From Myrica gale (taxonomy: Eukaryota; Streptophyta; Magnoliopsida; Fagales; Myricaceae): a stretch of 64,000 bases of DNA. Below the pieces are notes generated by a model, which was given only the letters and a program-made list of their open reading frames with translations, did not search any database and had not been told where the DNA came from. Below, piece by piece: positions 58,720-64,000 of this stretch. The stretch spans positions 310,001-374,000 of the forward strand of contig OZ005614.1 in NCBI GenBank assembly GCA_963930655.1, given 5' to 3'. The stretch's first letter is position 1. Every line of letters begins with the position of its first letter. Position numbers and translations under genes: made by a program.

Positions 58720-61700
58720 ATGGCCAACAGCTCATTTCCCTCCCTACAGTTCCCAATCCTTTTGTCCTTCCTCTTCTTTTCCGTTTCCTTTTTCCCGCCT
58801 AGTACGCCTCTAACGGTCGAAACCGAAGCACTCCTCCACTTCAAAAATCAGCTCAAAGATCCCCTGAATTTCTTGCAATCCTGGAAAGCCTCGGACTCTC
58901 CCTGCGAGTTTTTGGGCATTAGTTGTGACCCGGTTTCCGGTAGAGTCACCGAAATCTCGCTCGAAGACAAATCTCTTTCCGGTGTGATCTCCCCATTTAT
59001 TTCCGCCCTTGAGAGCTTGACGGTGATGTCATTGCCGTCTAATAACATCTCCGGAAAGCTTCCGGTGGAACTGAGCAACTGCAGCAACCTCCGTGTGTTG
59101 AATATTACCGGAAACGCCATGGTTGGACGTATTCCGAACCTCTCCGGGCTGAGAAGCTTGGAGTTTCTTGATCTTTCTGTAAACTACTTTTCCGGTTCCT
59201 TTCCAAGTTGGGTGGGGAATTTAACCGGATTGGTTGCGCTGGGACTAGGTGGGAATGACTTTGATGACGGTGTGATTCCTCAGAGTCTTGGGAATTTGAG
59301 AAACTTGACTTGGTTGTATCTGGGGGGTGCTAATTTGAAGGGAGAAATTCCAGAGTCTGTTTTCGAGCTGAAGGAGTTGGCGACACTCGATTTATCGAGT
59401 AACAAGATCTCCGGGAACTTCCCCCAGTCAATTGGTAAACTGAAGAAACTTTCAAAGATTGAGCTCTATAATAACGATTTGAGCGGAGAAATCCCACAAG
59501 AGCTTGCCAACCTGACCTCTCTAAGGGAATTCGATGTTTCTGCCAACAGGATGTATGGGAACCTGCCTGAAAAAATTGGGAACCTGAAGAACTTAGTGGT
59601 TTTTCAGCTGTATAAAAATAACTTTTCCGGGGAACTCCCCGCAGGGTTCGGGGACATGCAGCATCTTGTTGGGTTCTCAATATATGGTAACAGCTTTACC
59701 GGGGAGTTTCCAGTGAATTTTGGACGGTTTTCACCGTTGGACAGCATTGACATATCTGAAAATCGGTTTTCAGGTGGTTTCCCCGAGTTCTTGTGTGAAA
59801 ACAGAAAACTAAGATTCTTGCTTGCTTTGGAAAATGATTTTTCTGGGGAGCTGCCGGAGTCCTATGCCGAGTGCAAGTCTCTAGAGAGAATCAGAATCAA
59901 TATGAACGGCTTGTCTGGGAATATTCCTGATGGGCTTTGGGCACTTCCACATGTAAAAATGATTGATTTTGGTGATAATGACTTTAGTGGAGGAATATCC
60001 CCTGAAATAAGTCTTTCTTCCAAGTTGAATCAATTGGTTTTGCAGAACAATAGGTTTTCAGGTGAGCTTCCATCAGAACTTGGCAAGCTGAGGAATTTGG
60101 AGAGGCTTCATTTGAGCAATAATAACTTCACTGGTAAAATACCTTCTGAAATTGCGGCTCTGGAAGAATTGTCTTCTTTGCACTTCGAAAAGAATTATTT
60201 AACAGGATCAATACCACCTGAACTAGGTAACTGTGTGAGGATGGTCGAATTGAATCTTGCCTTGAATTCTTTGACTGGCAGTATACCTCAGACATTTTCT
60301 TCAATCACCTCGCTGAACTCTCTGAATATCTCGAGCAATAAACTTACGGGTTCGATTCCGGATAGTTTAGAGAAATTGAAGTTAAGCTCTATTGATTTGT
60401 CTGAAAATCGGCTATCAGGAAGAATTCCGCCTGATCTTTTGACAATGGGCGGAGAAAAAGCATTTATTGGAAACAAGGAACTCTGTGTCGACCAAAATTC
60501 TAAAGTGCTTTTGAGATCCGGGATAAATATTTGTACTGGAAATGATGGTCAAAGAGGGTTCTTTGCAGGTAAATACGTATTGTTTTGTGCTATCGCATCC
60601 GCTTTGGTTGTCATATTAGCAGGGTTACTGTTTGTGAGTTATAAGAAGATCAAGCTTGGGGAGGCTGATGTAGACAAGGACTTGGAAGGGGAGAAGCAAG
60701 TAGATCCAAAATGGAAGCTTTCATCTTTCCACCGAGTAGAAATGGATGCTGATGAAATTTGTAGTCTGGAAGAAGAAAATTTGATTGGAACTGGTGCTAC
60801 GGGAAAAGTTTATCGAGTGGATTTGAAGAGGAACAGCACTACAGTGGCCGTAAAGCAACTGTGGAAAGGAGATGGTGTGAAGATATTGGAATCAGAATTG
60901 GAGATTCTGGGGAAAATAAGGCACAGAAATATACTGAAGCTTTATGCATCTTTGCAAAAAGGAGGTTCAAGTTTTCTGGTGCTCGAGTACATGGCAAATG
61001 GTAATCTGTTTCAAGCTCTTCACAGAGAGATGAAAGGTGGTCATCCAGAACTGGATTGGTACAAGAGGTATAAAATTGCTCTGGGAGCCGCAAAGGGAAT
61101 TTCTTATCTGCATCATGATTATTCACCTCCTATCATTCATAGGGATATAAAATCCAGCAACATTTTACTCGATGCGGATTGCGAGCCAAAAATTGCTGAC
61201 TTTGGGGTTGCAAAGGTTGCTGAGAAGTCTCCTATACATAGCAATCTTGCTGGAACTCACGGTTATATTGCTCCAGGTGAGTCAGAGATTCAAAACTATT
61301 CTGTATATGAATAATTCTTATTTTAGTTATAACATGATTTGGCTGAGGCGTTTTTTCCTACACAGAGCTGGCATATACTCGGAAAGTCACTGAAAAGAGT
61401 GATGTGTATAGCTTTGGGGTGGTGCTGCTAGAATTAGTAACTGGGAGGAGACCTGTTGAAGAAGAATATGGAGAAGGAAAAGATATTGTTTACTGGGTTT
61501 TAAGTAATCTCAATGACCGTAAAAGTGTCCTGGGGATTCTTGATGATAAAGCGGCGACTTATTCTGTCCAAGATGACATGATTAGGGTGTTGAAGGTTGC
61601 TGTCCTCTGTACTAACAAGCTTCCGTCCGTGCGCCCCACCATGAGGGAAGTTGTCAAAATGCTTGTTGATGCCGATCATTGCACTTTCAGGTCTCTAGAG

Positions 61701-61736
61701 AACGATTCAGGCAAACAAGTGAAGTCTTTCTTCTAG
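58720..61736 (+). CDS. CEPR2: LRR receptor-like kinase CEPR2
   Basis: Plasma-membrane receptor kinase for C-terminally encoded peptides (CEP), which signal nitrogen status and shape root growth. Two exons, 58720-61276 and 61366-61736, join in phase 1 into 975 residues (Arabidopsis CEPR2 is about 977). The start is the ATG at 58720 (MANSSFPSLQFPILLSFLFF), which opens a signal peptide. The LRR N-terminal cap follows (ETEALLHFKNQLKDP...SPCEFLGISCDP), then about 20 plant-type LRRs to residue 590, a membrane segment near 617-640 (YVLFCAIASALVVILAGLLF) and a kinase domain. The kinase has the Gly loop GTGATGKVYRV, VAVKQL, HRDIKSSNILLD near residue 806 (an RD kinase), DFGVAK, and IAPE split by the only intron. 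Wording matches CEPR2 rather than CEPR1, for example LTVETEALL and DIVYWVLSNLNDRKSVLGIL. Intact, with a possible uORF in its leader. Confidence 0.95.
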
Positions 61737-62962
61737 TCGTATTTTCTTTTGGTGGCAAAGCTAGTAAACTTTCAAGGCAAATGTTACTATTTTCTTTCAG
61801 ATTGGCAAAAGTTAGTGACCAGTGTTTCCACAAGTGTCGGCCACATGACTCAGTTTATCCATAGAGCAAAGTAAGATGGAACAGTATTATGCCCATGTGA
61901 GAATGGTGTTGTAGAAAGCATATCGTTGCAATCTGTTTTGTTTTGTTTTTTTCTAAGCCAATTAAAGAGTTCAATACAAGGCTTACGACGGCTTGTACAG
62001 CCAAACCAGGAGGCTGCGGACAGAGGCCTTTATTAGTCTCACAAAATAAAAAAAAAAATTATAAGAAAAATGTTAGAATAAAAAGAGGAGAGAAATAGTA
62101 ATAAAAGACAATAAATTTTAAGTAGTTCATTATAAGACCTATATCTTCTGTAAAAACTCTATATGTTTATATTTTATATTATAAATATATACAAATTACA
62201 AGTTGAATGTCTTTATTTATATAGACAATATCAAAGTTAGGAAAATATTCCTACATTTAAATTTAAATCTCTACATTTAAAACTTAATCTCGATAAAAAA
62301 TATCAAAGATTTGAGATTATGATAATCATAATATCATATCAAATATTCAAAATTTGATTATTGTTCTATCTTTTTCAATTTTTGAATTCATCCTAATTCC
62401 ATAAGGATAACTCGTAGCTTTATGGAATGATTTAAGGCACTTTTTTCTGTATGGAATGATTTAAGGCACTAACGCAATTCTTTTTCTATTTCGAAGGAGA
62501 CGAAAGATCCTTAAAAAAGTACAAATATATGGAAATCCCTTCTCTTTCACCTCTCGTTTGGATGGTCATGGCCCAAGGGTGGGACCCAATAATTACAATA
62601 AGACAAAAAAAATTGAACTGTTTTTGTTCTTCAGGCATTATAGCTCGCCAAAAACATCAACCTTCTGCAGCAGAAAATTCGAACATATTCAAAGAGAGAA
62701 TCAACCTAACCATTATTGAAATTGGGAGGATATATAGAAAGTGTCTTACCAAAGCATCGACCGCCAAATGTCGTACTCGGTTTCATAAAGTAGCATTGAA
62801 TATAGTTTTGGTCTAGATGTTTATTAAAGTTGCCGCTCTTATTTGGAATAAATTATATAACACGTTGCTCTTATTGGTGATAAGTTCGAATCTTTATATT
62901 AACAGTGCTTGGAGTTAGACTATAGAAACTGAGTAGGGGGAGGACAGATCTTCATCGGTCTG
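61737..62962. other. Downstream region of CEPR2, AT-rich
   Basis: CEPR2 3' UTR, then about 400 bp of very AT-rich DNA (62,040-62,460) that might be an old LTR relic but has no definable ends. A 29-base near-repeat containing TGGAATGATTTAAGGCAC occurs twice near 62,421-62,470. No gene seen. Confidence 0.4.
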
Positions 62963-63324
62963 TGTTGGGAAAAGCGTCACGAAAATTCAAAAAAAGGAAC
63001 ACCAGATTTACGTGGTTCGGCCCCAATCCGGCCTACGTCCACCCCAGAGCAATTTTATTAAGAAAGCCTAAGAAAATTACTCTGTCCGCCCCAATACAAT
63101 AGTCACACCACCCTCTTTCTCTTCCTCTCTCTCTGCCCAATGCACACGCTCTCACGTGCTCACGTGCCTCTTCTCCTATAACATAAGCCTCTTATTTATA
63201 GGGAAAAATACAAAGAGAAAACCCTAAGAAAATCCTAGATAAACTAGAAGTAGGGAGCAAGTAGACTTCCACTATAAGTCTACTTCTATTCCAAGTCTAT
63301 CTCTTATGGGTGTGGACACCAACA
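62963..63324 (-). repeat. 3' LTR of a Ty1/Copia element
   Basis: 362 bp bounded by the short inverted ends TGTTGG and CCAACA. It contains TTTACGTGGTTCGGCCCC (plus strand), a phrase common in plant Copia LTRs, and a TATTTATAGG box. On the minus strand it is preceded by the purine tract GGAGGGAGAGATT (63325-63337 on the plus strand), so it is the 3' LTR of an element on the minus strand. Confidence 0.8.
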
Positions 63325-64000
63325 AATCTCTCCCTCCATAACCATAAGAGAAGAATTTGTTCCTGACATCTTTCGGTTGAGTGCTTCCCGGGTTTTCAAC
63401 AGTAGAAACTTCCTGCAACTTGGTGTCTATTGCTCCCTTTGCTCATCACCCCTTGCAACCTTATTCTACTGGCACTCCAACCTCGTCCTTGTCACCAGAC
63501 GACCACACTCTCATCCGAGTGTCCTGCACCCCCGCATAGGGTGCCCGCATCCCCTGCTTGTACAACCGGACCCATGAAGAACAGTATCTCCCACTGCTCT
63601 TGTATCTCCTCCAGCTGGTACCAAGCACCTTCGTTTTCTAGACGAAGTCAACAATCAACCGGCCTATAACCTTCCGGTTGATCTTCTTCCACTTTGCCTC
63701 GTCAATCCCCTCCGGTTTCTTTCCCTTGTTCTCCAATGGATCATACATATCCTTCCCATAAAAGATATCCTCCATCTGTGGCTTCCAGTTCATGTAGTTT
63801 GCAGCAGTCAACATCATCAAACCGGTAATCATACTCTCCGCCATCTTAATTCACACTGATCGAGGCCGAATTTCACAATTATGACTGCACCAATGGATCT
63901 GGGATGGCCTAAAACCTTAGGAACCGGTCTGACCTGCTCGAAAACCGGCCTAAAAGCCCTGAATCGGCCAAAAAACCACACTGAACAAACAAAAAACCGG
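63325..64000 (-). mobile_element. Internal part of the Copia element, gag stub, cut by the window end
   Basis: Right of the 3' LTR come a polypurine tract (63325-63337), about 300 bp of non-coding internal DNA and, at about 63638-63844 on the minus strand, the start of a Copia gag-like protein (ITGLMMLTAANYMNWKPQME). The leader beyond it continues past the window edge. Protease, integrase, reverse transcriptase and RNase H are missing between gag and the 3' LTR, so this is a compact, non-autonomous, broken element. The clean LTR ends suggest it is not very old. The 5' LTR should lie just outside the window. Confidence 0.75.

Noticed and set aside
62040-62460. AT-rich block resembling a Copia LTR relic
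   Set aside because: No terminal repeats or purine tract could be assigned; composition alone is not enough.

Overview
This is nuclear DNA of a flowering plant, almost certainly a eudicot and probably a woody rosid. The genes have many GT-AG introns, the protein families are plant-specific (NPF transporter, patellins, CEPR2 receptor kinase, alliinase/TAR), and the gaps are AT-rich and hold MITE-like, LINE-derived, Ty3/Gypsy and Ty1/Copia debris. No CRISPR array, rRNA or convincing tRNA was seen. Gene models were built by hand from conserved protein blocks, splice sites and phase; ends marked approximate are uncertain.

Layout. 0.9-1.3 kb: small intronless membrane-protein gene (+). 1.5-3.5 kb: decayed Gypsy fragment. 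4.2-7.6 kb: NPF5-type transporter (+). 7.6-12.3 kb: large gap with a poly(A) retroposon and a G-box-bearing island. 12.35-15.04 kb: patellin A (+). 15.0-19.8 kb: gap. 19.8-21.8 kb: patellin B (-), with one apparent frameshift. 22.1-23.2 kb: three MITE-like elements. 23.5-25.9 kb: MIC10 (+). 26.6-28.4 kb: LON-domain protein (-). 29.4-32.1 kb: RNF170-like RING/DUF1232 gene (+), with two frame lesions. 32.6-39.9 kb: TCP11-family gene (-). 40.5-50.0 kb: MLH1 (+), 16 exons. 51.8-54.4 kb: alliinase/TAR4-like gene (+), apparently broken. 58.7-61.7 kb: CEPR2 (+). 63.0 kb to the end: compact Copia element (-) running off the window.

Gene order echoes two Arabidopsis neighbourhoods, from memory: the duplicated chromosome 1 blocks carrying NPF5, patellin, MIC10 (DUF543), RING-DUF1232 and CEPR2 (around At1g22510-22570 and At1g72110-72180), and the adjacent MLH1/TCP11 pair of chromosome 4 (At4g09140/At4g09150). 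The genes do not form one pathway. They cover nitrate/peptide transport, membrane trafficking and cell-plate lipid binding, mitochondrial crista structure, ubiquitin ligation, DNA mismatch repair, specialised amino-acid metabolism and CEP-peptide signalling.

The strongest unusual signals are a series of very short poly(A)/poly(T) inserts flanked by target-site duplications (LINE-like footprints), a GC-AG intron and a missing canonical 3' splice site in the LON gene, a 24-bp minisatellite coding an octapeptide repeat at the MIC10 C terminus, a duplicated 3' splice region in MLH1, and lesions in three host genes that are either real decay or assembly error. I did not find a clearly new multi-gene system.
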